Below the pieces are notes generated by a model. It was not told where the DNA came from and searched no databases. It saw only the letters and a list, made by a program, of their open reading frames with translations. From NCBI GenBank assembly GCA_006383075.2, contig SMNH02000009.1:1-64000 (forward strand): 64,000 nt of DNA, read 5' to 3'. This DNA is from Kordia sp. TARA_039_SRF (lineage in GTDB: Bacteria; Bacteroidota; Bacteroidia; Flavobacteriales; Flavobacteriaceae). This document shows, in pieces, positions 46,241 to 54,566 of this stretch (position 1 is its first letter; each line of letters opens with the position of its first letter). A program made the position numbers and the translations under genes.

Positions 46241-47182
46241 TCAATTTGTTGGTTCGAGTTTCCAACTCGGACTAACAACAAATTGTAATTTTTTAGATAA
46301 AATTTCAGCCACAAATCCACCAGTTCCAATCAATTCGCCGTCAGCTTGGATATAGGTGTTTTTTTGAGAAGTTTCAATCGTAATCGCATCCGTTTTAAAA
46401 GTTTCCACTTCTGGATGATTGACAATTTTTCCGTTAAACAATCGCACAACATTTCGTATCAACGTCCAAAAAGAAAAACGTTTTGCCATCGAAACATCAA
46501 ACAAACCATCGGTAGGATCTACGTCTTTAGTTAATTGCATGCCGCCACCAGAAAATTGACAAATTCCCACAATCGTTAATAAGGATTTGCTGGTAATCTC
46601 TTTTTCTTTGCTTGTAATCGTAAATTCGGAAGCTTTATAAGAAATCAATCCTAAAACAGTAGAGACCAAAAACGACATCGGACCTAAAAACTTCAATCGT
46701 TCATTTCGTTTTACCACATAACCGTCAAAACCCAAACCTGCCACATTGTTAAAAAACACAGTTGTAGGTTCCTGCAGCAGTGAAAGTTTTCCAATATCTT
46801 GAAAAACTGTATGTTCATCTTTAATAATTTGCACAGCTTTGGCAATATTTGTTGGAATTTTATAGGTTTTTACCCAATCATTTCCGGTTCCTAATGGAAT
46901 TACTGCCAATTTAATTTCTTCCAGGGAAACCTGTTGTTGTTGCATCAAACCGTTTACAATATGATGCAATGTGCCATCGCCGCCAACGCAGACAAACTTT
47001 CGATAACCTTTCTGCAAGGCTTCCAATACAAGCTCGTATTCATGTTGTGGTTTTTGTGTAAATGTAAAATCATACGGAAGTTCATTCGCTTCAAAAGCAG
47101 CTGTAATTTGTGTCCATTTTCGCTTTCGCGAGAAACTTCCTGAGGTCGGATTCACAATCAAAAACCAAATATCTTTACGCAT
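46241..47182 (-). CDS. Diacylglycerol kinase family lipid kinase
   Basis: 313 residues from MRKDIWFLIVNPTSG. DAGK catalytic motifs: NPTSGS at the N-terminus, FVCVGGDGTLHHIVNGL, PLGTGNDWVKT, and the C-terminal beta-sandwich with GLFDVSMAKRF. It phosphorylates a lipid or sphingoid substrate, which is not deducible. Starts at 47182 rather than 47209 since the family begins directly with the first strand. Confidence 0.9.
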   Translation of the reverse strand: MRKDIWFLIVNPTSGSFSRKRKWTQITAAFEANELPYDFTFTQKPQHEYELVLEALQKGYRKFVCVGGDGTLHHIVNGLMQQQQVSLEEIKLAVIPLGTGNDWVKTYKIPTNIAKAVQIIKDEHTVFQDIGKLSLLQEPTTVFFNNVAGLGFDGYVVKRNERLKFLGPMSFLVSTVLGLISYKASEFTITSKEKEITSKSLLTIVGICQFSGGGMQLTKDVDPTDGLFDVSMAKRFSFWTLIRNVVRLFNGKIVNHPEVETFKTDAITIETSQKNTYIQADGELIGTGGFVAEILSKKLQFVVSPSWKLEPTN

Positions 47183-47231
47183 ACATAACAACAATTTAAT
47201 GCGGCACAAAATACAAATTGTAAAATATTTC

Positions 47232-47239
47232 TATCTTTG
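47232..47239 (+). promoter_or_regulatory. Putative -7 box (TATCTTTG), possibly for rnr
   Basis: Exact TAnnTTTG match in the divergent region; it would leave a leader of about 185 nt before rnr. Confidence 0.35.
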
Positions 47240-47431
47240 CATCAGAATTATTACTGCTTCTCTCCTATTTTTATGTTTCAAACTGAAACTGTTAATTTCC
47301 TAGAAACATAATTTTCCTGACATAAAAATGTATAATTTTAAAAAAGTAAATTCGGTATGCTTTTTTTAAATTTTTAATCAAAAATAACCAACCGAATATA
47401 TGCGTAACAACGTATAAAACAGTATGATATA

Positions 47432-49624
47432 ATGACAAGAAAGAAAAAAAAGAAATCGCACAAAATACCAAACTTAACGGATGCGATTTTACAGATATTT
47501 AAAAAATCTTCCAACAAAGTTTATAACTACAAACAAATAGCTGCCAAACTGAATATTACAGATACCAGCGGAAGAAATCAAATCATAAAAACACTGAAAA
47601 AACTCAAAGCGAAACAAAAAATTGAAGAAATTGATCGCGGAAAATATCGTGTCATCGGCACTACTGAATATTACACAGGAATTTTAGACATGACCACGCG
47701 TGGACAAGGCTATGTCATTTGCGACGATTTTGAAGAAGATATTTTTGTTCCAAGTCACAAACTCAACCGCGCTTTAGATGGCGATGAGGTAGAAGTTTAT
47801 GTGTACAAACGCAGACGAAACAATCGTCCAGAAGGTGAAATTACGGAAGTAGTCAAACGTGCCAAAACAGAATTTGTGGGCGTGTTGCAAATGCAGAAAA
47901 ATTTTGCGTTTGTCGTAGTTTCCAATCAAAAAATGTACACAGACATCTTTGTGCCAAAAAGTAAAATAAACAATGCCAAAGATGGCGAAAAAGTAGTCGT
48001 TGAAATTGAAGATTGGCCAGCACGAGCCGATTCTCCTTTTGGAGTCGTAACGCAAGTGTTAGGAAAACCAGGCGAACACGATACCGAAATTCATTCCATT
48101 TTGGCAGAATACGGTTTGCCATACGAATTTCCAGCAGCGGTAGAACGATTTGCAAACAAATTAGACACGTCAATTCAAGAAGAAGAAATAAAAAAACGTC
48201 GCGATATGCGCGATGTGTTGACATTTACGATTGACCCAAAAAATGCGAAAGATTTTGACGATGCGTTGTCGTTTCAAGTGTTGGAAAATGGCAATTACGA
48301 AATCGGAATTCACATTGCAGATGTTTCACATTATGTAGAACCAGGAAGCATTTTAGATGACGAAGCGTACGAACGTGCAACTTCTGTATATTTAGTAGAT
48401 CGTGTGGTACCGATGTTGCCTGAAATTCTTTCCAATGGTGCGTGTTCATTACGTCCAAATGAGGAAAAATATACCTTTTCAGCGGTGTTTGAAATCAATA
48501 ACAAAGCAGAAGTCATCAAGCAATGGTTTGGACGTACGGTTACCTATTCAGACAAACGATTTGCGTATGAAGAAGCGCAAGTGATTATTGAAACGAAAGG
48601 CAATGAAATTCCAGCAGATATTTCCCTTACGGGAGAAGCCTACAAAGTTTCTGATGACATTGTACAAGCCACATTAAAACTTGATGAATTGGCAAAAATC
48701 ATGCGTGCAAAACGTATGCAACAAGGCGCCATTTCGTTTGATAAAGTGGAAGTTCGCTTTCATTTGGATGAAAACAACAATCCGGAAGGTGTTTATTTTA
48801 AAACACAAAAAGATGCCAACAAACTGATTGAAGAATTCATGTTATTGGCAAACAAAAAAGTAGCGGCATTCATAGGAAAACAAGAACCTGAAAAAACCTT
48901 TGTATATCGTATTCACGACGAACCAGATTCGGAAAAACTAGCCAATTTACAAACCATCATTTCCCGATTTGGGTATTCTCTAAATCTAAAAACGAGAAAA
49001 AGTACGACTTCTTCTTTAAACAAATTATTAGAAGATGTACAAGGAAAAGGTGAGCAAAACATGGTAGATACGCTGGCAATTCGAAGCATGAGCAAAGCAA
49101 AATACACCACTAAAAACATTGGTCATTACGGTTTGGCTTTTGATTACTATTCGCACTTTACCTCGCCAATTCGTCGTTATCCTGATGTAATGGTACATCG
49201 TTTATTGCAACACTATTTGGATGGTGGAAAATCAGCAGATGCAGAAGCGTATGAAGAAAAATGTGAACATTCGTCCAAAATGGAAGCATTGGCTGCGAAT
49301 GCCGAACGCGATTCTATCAAGTACATGCAAATCAAATTCATGCAAGATCACAAAGACGAAGAATTTGTAGGTGTAATTTCTGGTGTGACGGAATGGGGAA
49401 TTTACGTGGAAATCATTGCCAACAAATGCGAAGGTATGGTTCGCATTCGCGAAATCAAAGACGATTACTACACCTTTGATGAAAAGCAATATGCGTTGGT
49501 AGGCGAAGTCACCAAAAACATGTATCAACTCGGTGATGAAGTTGTGGTAAAAGTGAAAAATACGGACTTAATAAAGCGTCATTTGGATTTTGATTTGTTA
49601 GGAAAGCGCGTTGAGGTTGATTGA
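47432..49624 (+). CDS. rnr: Ribonuclease R
   Basis: 730 residues of the RNB exoribonuclease family. It has an N-terminal winged helix (about 15-75), two cold-shock OB domains and an RNB catalytic domain with DPKNAKDFDDALS (metal-binding Asp cluster). An S1 domain follows (about 640-720; EFVGVISGVTEWGIYVEI). It degrades structured RNA 3' to 5'. The C-terminus stops soon after S1, lacking the long basic tail of the E. coli enzyme. Confidence 0.95.
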   Translation: MTRKKKKKSHKIPNLTDAILQIFKKSSNKVYNYKQIAAKLNITDTSGRNQIIKTLKKLKAKQKIEEIDRGKYRVIGTTEYYTGILDMTTRGQGYVICDDFEEDIFVPSHKLNRALDGDEVEVYVYKRRRNNRPEGEITEVVKRAKTEFVGVLQMQKNFAFVVVSNQKMYTDIFVPKSKINNAKDGEKVVVEIEDWPARADSPFGVVTQVLGKPGEHDTEIHSILAEYGLPYEFPAAVERFANKLDTSIQEEEIKKRRDMRDVLTFTIDPKNAKDFDDALSFQVLENGNYEIGIHIADVSHYVEPGSILDDEAYERATSVYLVDRVVPMLPEILSNGACSLRPNEEKYTFSAVFEINNKAEVIKQWFGRTVTYSDKRFAYEEAQVIIETKGNEIPADISLTGEAYKVSDDIVQATLKLDELAKIMRAKRMQQGAISFDKVEVRFHLDENNNPEGVYFKTQKDANKLIEEFMLLANKKVAAFIGKQEPEKTFVYRIHDEPDSEKLANLQTIISRFGYSLNLKTRKSTTSSLNKLLEDVQGKGEQNMVDTLAIRSMSKAKYTTKNIGHYGLAFDYYSHFTSPIRRYPDVMVHRLLQHYLDGGKSADAEAYEEKCEHSSKMEALAANAERDSIKYMQIKFMQDHKDEEFVGVISGVTEWGIYVEIIANKCEGMVRIREIKDDYYTFDEKQYALVGEVTKNMYQLGDEVVVKVKNTDLIKRHLDFDLLGKRVEVD

Positions 49625-49699
49625 TTTTTTCAATTTGTTAATTTGAAGATTTAAAAATGAATACTTTACTTATTTAATGATTGAATCTTTCAATTATTG

Positions 49700-49785
49700 A
49701 ATAAGTATCAGAGCGTTCCCGTAAACGGTCAGGCTATCGGCAGTCGCTTTTGCGTCATGCTGAACCAAGTTCAGCATCTCACAAA
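49700..49785. repeat. Dispersed intergenic repeat region
   Basis: GAGCGTTCCCGTAAACGG and GGCTATCGGCAGTCGC segments, followed by a palindrome with arms GCTGAA/TTCAGC at 49759-49775 preceded by GTCAT. Both are of types that recur between flavobacterial genes. The rest of 49625-49901 shows no gene. Confidence 0.5.
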
Positions 49786-49901
49786 GAGCTCCAACAAAGC
49801 CTCTATCCTTAACGCAAAACATTGTAACATTTTAAAAAACTACCTACTAACATATCAAACAATCTAAAATCGTTTATTAACAATCATAAATTTTAAATAC
49901 T

Positions 49902-50216
49902 ATGATATTCACCACTACAGATTCATTCCAAAACAGAGAAATTATAGAATACGTAGGCTTAGTTTCAGGCATGACCTACAATATCAATTACAGTTACAAA
50001 GGCATGTCGTTTAAAGACATGTTTAGCATGAAAAAATACTACTCACATGTAGAGTCGGCAATAGAAGATGTCAAGGAAAAAACATTCCAAAAGCTCAAAG
50101 AAAATGCTGAAAAACTCCACGCTGATGGTGTTGTAGGAATCCATGTAGATATGGAAGTCAGTGCAGGCGGCGCTGTCATGGTCAGTATTACAGGAACTGC
50201 TGTAAAATTGAAGTAA
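49902..50216 (+). CDS. YbjQ/UPF0145 family protein
   Basis: 104 residues with the YbjQ pattern: MIFTTTDSFQNREIIEYVGLVSG, a central helix with two charged arms, and GVVGIHVDMEVSAGGAVMVSITGTAV. The family forms pentamers; function unclear. Stand-alone, followed by a terminator. Confidence 0.85.
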   Translation: MIFTTTDSFQNREIIEYVGLVSGMTYNINYSYKGMSFKDMFSMKKYYSHVESAIEDVKEKTFQKLKENAEKLHADGVVGIHVDMEVSAGGAVMVSITGTAVKLK

Positions 50217-50290
50217 AAACTATCATTCTGGGACATAAAAGGGACATATTGGTCTTTTTAAATAATAAAAAATAGAATCTTTACAAAACA

Positions 50291-50330
50291 AAAAACCCTG
50301 ATGTACATACATCAGGGTTTCGTTTTATAA
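50291..50330. terminator. Bidirectional terminator
   Basis: AAACCCTGATGTA and TACATCAGGGTTT arms with flanking A and T runs, between the YbjQ gene and the convergent RiPP precursor. Confidence 0.8.
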
Positions 50331-50341
50331 TGTTTAAAAGA

Positions 50342-50536
50342 TTAATAATCTTCATCTAAGCACAAACACGCTACTTCGCATGCGTATGGTCCAAAACTTG
50401 TTGTTGGTCCTGCACCACAATACAAATTAGGGTGAATTGTAAAATAACTTCCAGTTCCGCCTGTAACTTCTTCATGGTTTAATTCAGAAACTTTCTGCTT
50501 GTTAAGCTTTAACGATTTTAAATTCTTTTTTTTCAT
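50342..50536 (-). CDS. RiPP precursor peptide (bacteroidetal class I lanthipeptide-type leader)
   Basis: 64 residues. Leader MKKKNLKSLKLNKQKVSELN then Gly26-Gly27, at exactly the same position as in the 29475 peptide. The core (28-64) is Thr/Ser/Gly-rich with four Cys (LYCGAGPTTSFGP, then ACEVACLCLDEDY). No modification or export genes nearby. Assigned by leader similarity and size. Confidence 0.8.
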   Translation of the reverse strand: MKKKNLKSLKLNKQKVSELNHEEVTGGTGSYFTIHPNLYCGAGPTTSFGPYACEVACLCLDEDY

Positions 50537-50698
50537 GATTAAAAAATTTTTAAGTTAATACAGCTAAAAATACCAAACATTCATTAATCAAGAGTATGGT
50601 AAAACCGTAATTCACAAATAATTATAAAAAAATCAATAAAAACTGTAACAAAGCGTTTTGTACAGACTCTTTACTGACAAACACTAAAACCAAAGAGT

Positions 50699-51370
50699 AT
50701 GAAACATATATTCACATTTATTTTTTGTGTAATTACCTATACAGTTTTTGCACAAACACCGATAGAAAAACAAGTAGGAGATTTTGATGAGGTCAAAGTA
50801 TTCGATTTAATAGAAATCAACCTGATTAAATCCAACGAAAATAAAGTAGTCATTACAGGAGCGGATCCTGAAGATGTCGAAATCGTAAACAAATACGGAA
50901 AACTCAAAATTCGCATGAAATTCGACAGAATCTTTGATGGCTCAGAAACGTTTGTGGAAGTATATTACAAAGATATTGACATTATTGACGCAAACGAAGG
51001 CGCTGTAATTGTAGCAAATGAAACCATGACGCAACCGTACTTAAAATTAAAAACTCAAGAAGGTGGAAGAATCATTGCCAATTTGGAAGTTGATAACTTA
51101 GACTCAAGAGCAGTTTCTGGTGGAATTATTGAAATCTCAGGTAAAGTAAAACATCAAGAAGTAGTGTTGAATACTGGTGGAATTTACGAAGGAAAAAAAT
51201 TGCTAACAGAGCAAACCAAAGTGAAAGTAAGTGCTGGTGGCGAAGCCTACGTATCGGCTTCAGTATTAGCAGATGCCAAAGTAAGAGCTGGCGGATATAT
51301 AGAAATTCACGGCGATCCAACTACAATCAAAAAAGACAAAGTTTTTGGCGGAAAAATCAACGTAAAATAA
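50699..51370 (+). CDS. DUF2807 (head GIN-type) secreted beta-helix-like protein
   Basis: 223 residues with a signal peptide (cleavage near VFAQ) and the putative auto-transporter adhesin, head GIN pattern. It has FDEVKVFDLIEINLIKS, repeated beta-strand motifs such as YKDIDIIDANEGAVIV and GGIYEGKKLLTEQTKVKVS, and a final GDPTTIKKDKVFGGKI. Likely a surface or periplasmic protein. Function unknown. Confidence 0.85.
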   Translation: MKHIFTFIFCVITYTVFAQTPIEKQVGDFDEVKVFDLIEINLIKSNENKVVITGADPEDVEIVNKYGKLKIRMKFDRIFDGSETFVEVYYKDIDIIDANEGAVIVANETMTQPYLKLKTQEGGRIIANLEVDNLDSRAVSGGIIEISGKVKHQEVVLNTGGIYEGKKLLTEQTKVKVSAGGEAYVSASVLADAKVRAGGYIEIHGDPTTIKKDKVFGGKINVK

Positions 51371-51870
51371 ATTGAGCTTGACATTATAGGCAACAGTGGT
51401 TTTTCTTTTCCGCAGTGTAGTAGGGATTTTTCGTAAAGAATTTCTGAAGCCTTGGAAGAAATTTAGAAAAATTCCTGCGGTTTTGGTTTTCTCCTAAAAG
51501 AAAAAGCAAAAACACCTCTGGAAAAGTGCCTTTTCTTTTGTTTCTTTTCTTTGGGCAAGCAAAGAATAAGAAAATAAGCAACAGAAATTAAGATGATTAC
51601 ATTTATTTTTCTTGATAAGAAATACTTTTTTTCGTAAAAATATATACATAACTAATGTTAAAATAACACAACAACAAAACAATTCATCAATCAATTTCAG
51701 AAAACGTTCAAACTGCTATTTGGACGTTTTTTTATAAATTGAATTTTTCAAGCGTAAATTCACACACAGAAAAACCTTCAAAACACAAAAAAAGAAGGAA
51801 AAGCAAAAAAATAACTTCAGAAATGAAATATAAAAAGCCGTAATTACATCTCTTTTACTACATTTGTTAT
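51371..51870. other. Intergenic region with a purine/pyrimidine-biased dispersed repeat
   Basis: About 500 bp without a gene. 51400-51570 resembles a flavobacterial intergenic repeat rich in AAGAAAAAG and TTTTCTTTTGTTTC runs; the reverse open frames across it are low-complexity and not coding. A GAACGTTC-like hairpin (AACGTTCAAACTGCTATTTGGACGTTTTTTT, arms AACGTTC/GGACGTT) at about 51703-51732 could be a terminator. Confidence 0.5.
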
Positions 51871-52515
51871 ATGGTTGACGGATTACAATACGCAGTGTTA
51901 TACGGATTATTTTTATCCTTTGTTGCTATTGGACCTATATTTTTTCTTCTGTTAGAAATTAGCATCACCAAAGGTTTCCGAAGTGCGTTGGCATTCGATT
52001 TAGGAGCAATTTTTGCAGATATCATCTTTATTATTTTTGCGTATTACAGTACGTCAGGCTTGATTGAAAAAGTAAAAGATGATCCCAATCTCATCATTTT
52101 TGGAGGCTTGATTCTGTGCGCGTATGGCGTTATTTCCTATATAAAAACCTCAAAATCGTTTCGAAAAATTGTGCGCGAACACTACAGCGTTGACACAAGA
52201 AAAAATCTTTTCGGATTGTTCATCAAAGGTTTCTTTCTCAACTTTATCAACTTTGGCGTATTGGCAGGTTGGATTGTTGCCATTGCTACCGCAAGTAAAA
52301 TTACAGGCGATACCAAATACGGATTGTTCATTTTCATCACCACTATTTTAGTGACCTTGTTAGTCATGGACATTTCCAAAATAATGCTGGCAAAAAAATT
52401 AAAAAGTAAAATGACACCGCGTTTTATCTTTAAAGCTAAAAAATGGGTGAGCATTATCATCATCGTTTTTGGCATTATTATGATAATAAAAGGCGGCTAT
52501 TCGCGAATCGTATAA
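51871..52515 (+). CDS. LysE family translocator
   Basis: 214 residues with six TM helices; starts GLQYAVLYGLFLSFVAIGPI, with the family GP motif, and SITKGFRSALAFDLGAIFAD, the typical loop after TM1. LysE proteins export amino acids or similar small molecules. Substrate unknown. Stand-alone gene ending at a strong terminator. Confidence 0.87.
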   Translation: MVDGLQYAVLYGLFLSFVAIGPIFFLLLEISITKGFRSALAFDLGAIFADIIFIIFAYYSTSGLIEKVKDDPNLIIFGGLILCAYGVISYIKTSKSFRKIVREHYSVDTRKNLFGLFIKGFFLNFINFGVLAGWIVAIATASKITGDTKYGLFIFITTILVTLLVMDISKIMLAKKLKSKMTPRFIFKAKKWVSIIIIVFGIIMIIKGGYSRIV

Positions 52516-52537
52516 ACATCTCAAAAACACAGATACA

Positions 52538-52574
52538 AAAAAACCTTCTGATTATCAGAAGGTTTTCTTTTTTT
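52538..52574. terminator. Bidirectional terminator between LysE-type gene and tRNA-Cys
   Basis: AACCTTCTGAT and ATCAGAAGGTT arms flanked by A and T runs. Confidence 0.8.
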
Positions 52575-52648
52575 TGGAGGCGTCGAGCGGATTCGAACCG
52601 CTGTACAAGGTTTTGCAGACCTCTGCCTAGCCACTCGGCCACGACGCC
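52575..52648 (-). tRNA. tRNA-Cys (anticodon GCA), CCA encoded
   Basis: Cloverleaf on the minus strand: acceptor GGCGTCG/CGACGCC, D stem GCCG, anticodon stem GAGGT/ACCTT with loop CTGCAAA, T arm CAGCG-GTTCGAATC-CGCTG-like, and a 3' TCCA. Followed closely by the terminator. Confidence 0.93.
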
Positions 52649-52864
52649 AGTTGTGAATGTTGTCTGCAAATTTAACTAAATTTCTATTGTATGCAACAAA
52701 AAATAAACATTAAATCACCTTAATTATTGCTAAGAAAACCCAACGATTTTGTTAAGTCCCAAAAAGTTCTAACTTTACAGAAAATAATCACCCTTGTATC
52801 AAATTCATAAAAAAGAATAATTTTCACCACCAAAAACCTCTTTTTTATAAATTCCCTTAAAAAA

Positions 52865-53617
52865 ATGAATATGAAAAAAATACTATACATAGCAATATTA
52901 ACACTCATATGTTCTTGTAATTCAGATGATAATGATAATAGTATTGTTGAGACACCAGCAGAGGATGTTAATACAATACCTACAAATTACAGACTCACTA
53001 AAGTGGAACATTTTAACTCGCTTACCAGCACAGTGCCGTATGCAACAACTTTTTATGAATATGATGCTGAATTAAGAATCATTAGAATAAAAGATGAATC
53101 TGGAAATATAAAAAAACAATACAACTATGAAGGTGATAAAATCGTTTCCATTGAAAATGCTGTATCTACGATGTATTTTACTTATAATGAACAAGACTTA
53201 GTGATTTCAAGTTCAGAATTAAGGAATGGATTACTAATTGAATACGAGCATGAATACAATAATTTAGAACAACGCGTAACTTATACACAATACTTAGATG
53301 GTGTTTTTCAATGTGAAATAAATTTATCATACGATACTGCAAACAATGTAGTTTTAAGAGAAAATTCGTGTGTTTCTTACAATGTAGCATATGAACACGA
53401 TACGATGAACCATATTAATATGCTATTGTTCAGTCCTCAAATGAGGAAGTACTTTGGAAGCGCAAGTAATAACACAACTTTAACTAGATTAGGAAGTATT
53501 TCACAAAATCAATTTTTTTACGAGTACAACGATCAAGGATTTCCTAGTGTTATCAACAGCCCTGGCGACCAAGAAGGTGTAAGATACAGACAAGAATATA
53601 CGTATGAATTTTTATAG
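52865..53617 (+). CDS. Lipoprotein with YD/RHS-like beta-strand repeats, unknown function
   Basis: 250 residues. Lipobox LICSC near residue 18 followed by an Asp/Asn-rich tether (NSDDNDNSI). The mature part has repeated tyrosine-centred strands (TFYEYDAELRIIRIKD, QYNYEGDKIVSIENA, YFTYNEQDLVISS), similar to short RHS-like repeat lipoproteins of Bacteroidota. No catalytic motif. Start at 52865 or 52871. Confidence 0.75.
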   Translation: MNMKKILYIAILTLICSCNSDDNDNSIVETPAEDVNTIPTNYRLTKVEHFNSLTSTVPYATTFYEYDAELRIIRIKDESGNIKKQYNYEGDKIVSIENAVSTMYFTYNEQDLVISSSELRNGLLIEYEHEYNNLEQRVTYTQYLDGVFQCEINLSYDTANNVVLRENSCVSYNVAYEHDTMNHINMLLFSPQMRKYFGSASNNTTLTRLGSISQNQFFYEYNDQGFPSVINSPGDQEGVRYRQEYTYEFL

Positions 53618-53634
53618 GCGAACTGAATTGAGCT

Positions 53635-53994
53635 TTACGAACGCTGTGAAGTCATTTCAATAGTCACCATTTGTACATTACCACCAATTGGCGGATTGAT
53701 TTTAGATACTTCTACCGTAGCTTCATTTGCAATCGCCATTTCGTCAAAAATACGATTCAAAATACGTTTGGCAACATGTTCTAAGAGTTTGGAAGGAATC
53801 GCCATTTCTTCCTTTACAATTCTGTTGACATGCACATAATCGACTGTGTCTTTCAATCGGTCGCTTTGTGCAGAAACTTGCAGATTAGCTTTTACTGCGA
53901 CATCAACTCTATAATCGCTTCCAATTTTACTTTCCTCTTTCAAACATCCGTGAAAAGCATACGCACGAATGTTAGTAACACGAATAATTCCCAT
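53635..53994 (-). CDS. folB: Dihydroneopterin aldolase
   Basis: 119 residues. Family features: IRVTNIRAYAFHGCLKEESKIG, with substrate-binding Glu/Lys region, DTVDYVHVNRIVKEEM, KLLEHVAKRIL, and a final VSKINPPIGGNVQMVTIE. It cleaves dihydroneopterin in folate synthesis. Confidence 0.93.
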   Translation of the reverse strand: MGIIRVTNIRAYAFHGCLKEESKIGSDYRVDVAVKANLQVSAQSDRLKDTVDYVHVNRIVKEEMAIPSKLLEHVAKRILNRIFDEMAIANEATVEVSKINPPIGGNVQMVTIEMTSQRS

Positions 53995-54149
53995 ACTAAA
54001 TACTTAATCGTGCAAAAATACAGCATAAATGGCAGAATATCAACTTGTGAATTCACTGTAAAATGTAGTAAAAAACACCATTACATTTCTATTAAAAATC
54101 GAATAATTGGCAAAGGTTTCTGGAGTTTTATTCCTATCAAAATCAAAAA

Positions 54150-54359
54150 TTAACTCGTAAAAAAATCAAAAACATTGCTAATAGCACTTGTTTTTGTCTT
54201 GTAAAACTCTGTATACGAACAACGTTCGCACGTAACGGAAGTGTACTTCTGGTTTTGAATGTCAAATATTTTAGAAAACGTGCCGCCTGTAGCTCTCAAC
54301 TCTCCTACTTTAAAGGTTCTATTATGACATTTTGGACACGAATAATTACGATGTTGCAT
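54150..54359 (-). CDS. Zinc-ribbon protein
   Basis: 69 residues with two CxxC pairs: SCPKCHNRTF (about 7-10) and TCERCSYTEFY (about 44-47), plus GGTFSKIFDIQNQKY between. Matches the Zn_ribbon_13 type of small nucleic-acid-binding-like proteins. Function unknown. No other gene lies between it and glnS; 54360-54566 is non-coding. Confidence 0.85.
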   Translation of the reverse strand: MQHRNYSCPKCHNRTFKVGELRATGGTFSKIFDIQNQKYTSVTCERCSYTEFYKTKTSAISNVFDFFTS

Positions 54360-54566
54360 GATTTTTATAATTTATGTTAAACAATACAATCAATTAGTGC
54401 AATTATACTCGCAATTGTTACAACTCACCTTTTCTCTTAAAAACACGAAAAAGCTTCATCAATACAAGTTTTAGCAATCGTAAGTAAGAAAGGGTTTTAT
54501 TATAAATATTCGCTTGAATTCCGTATTTTTGACGTTCTATTTTAACAAGTATTTCAAAATAAAATA

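Noticed and set aside
51384-51694. Reverse-strand open frames rich in Phe, Leu, Lys
   Set aside because: Low-complexity purine/pyrimidine repeat of an intergenic type; no start context, no plausible fold.
54056-54066. Single TGTAAAATGTA match to the phased promoter motif
   Set aside because: Lone copy with no partner at 21 bp and no suitable -7 box; likely chance.
54390-54452. Short Cys-rich reading frame ending SCNNCEYNCTN, similar in feel to the RiPP cores
   Set aside because: No leader of the MKKKN type and no ATG in frame; a TGA closes it upstream. At most a remnant.
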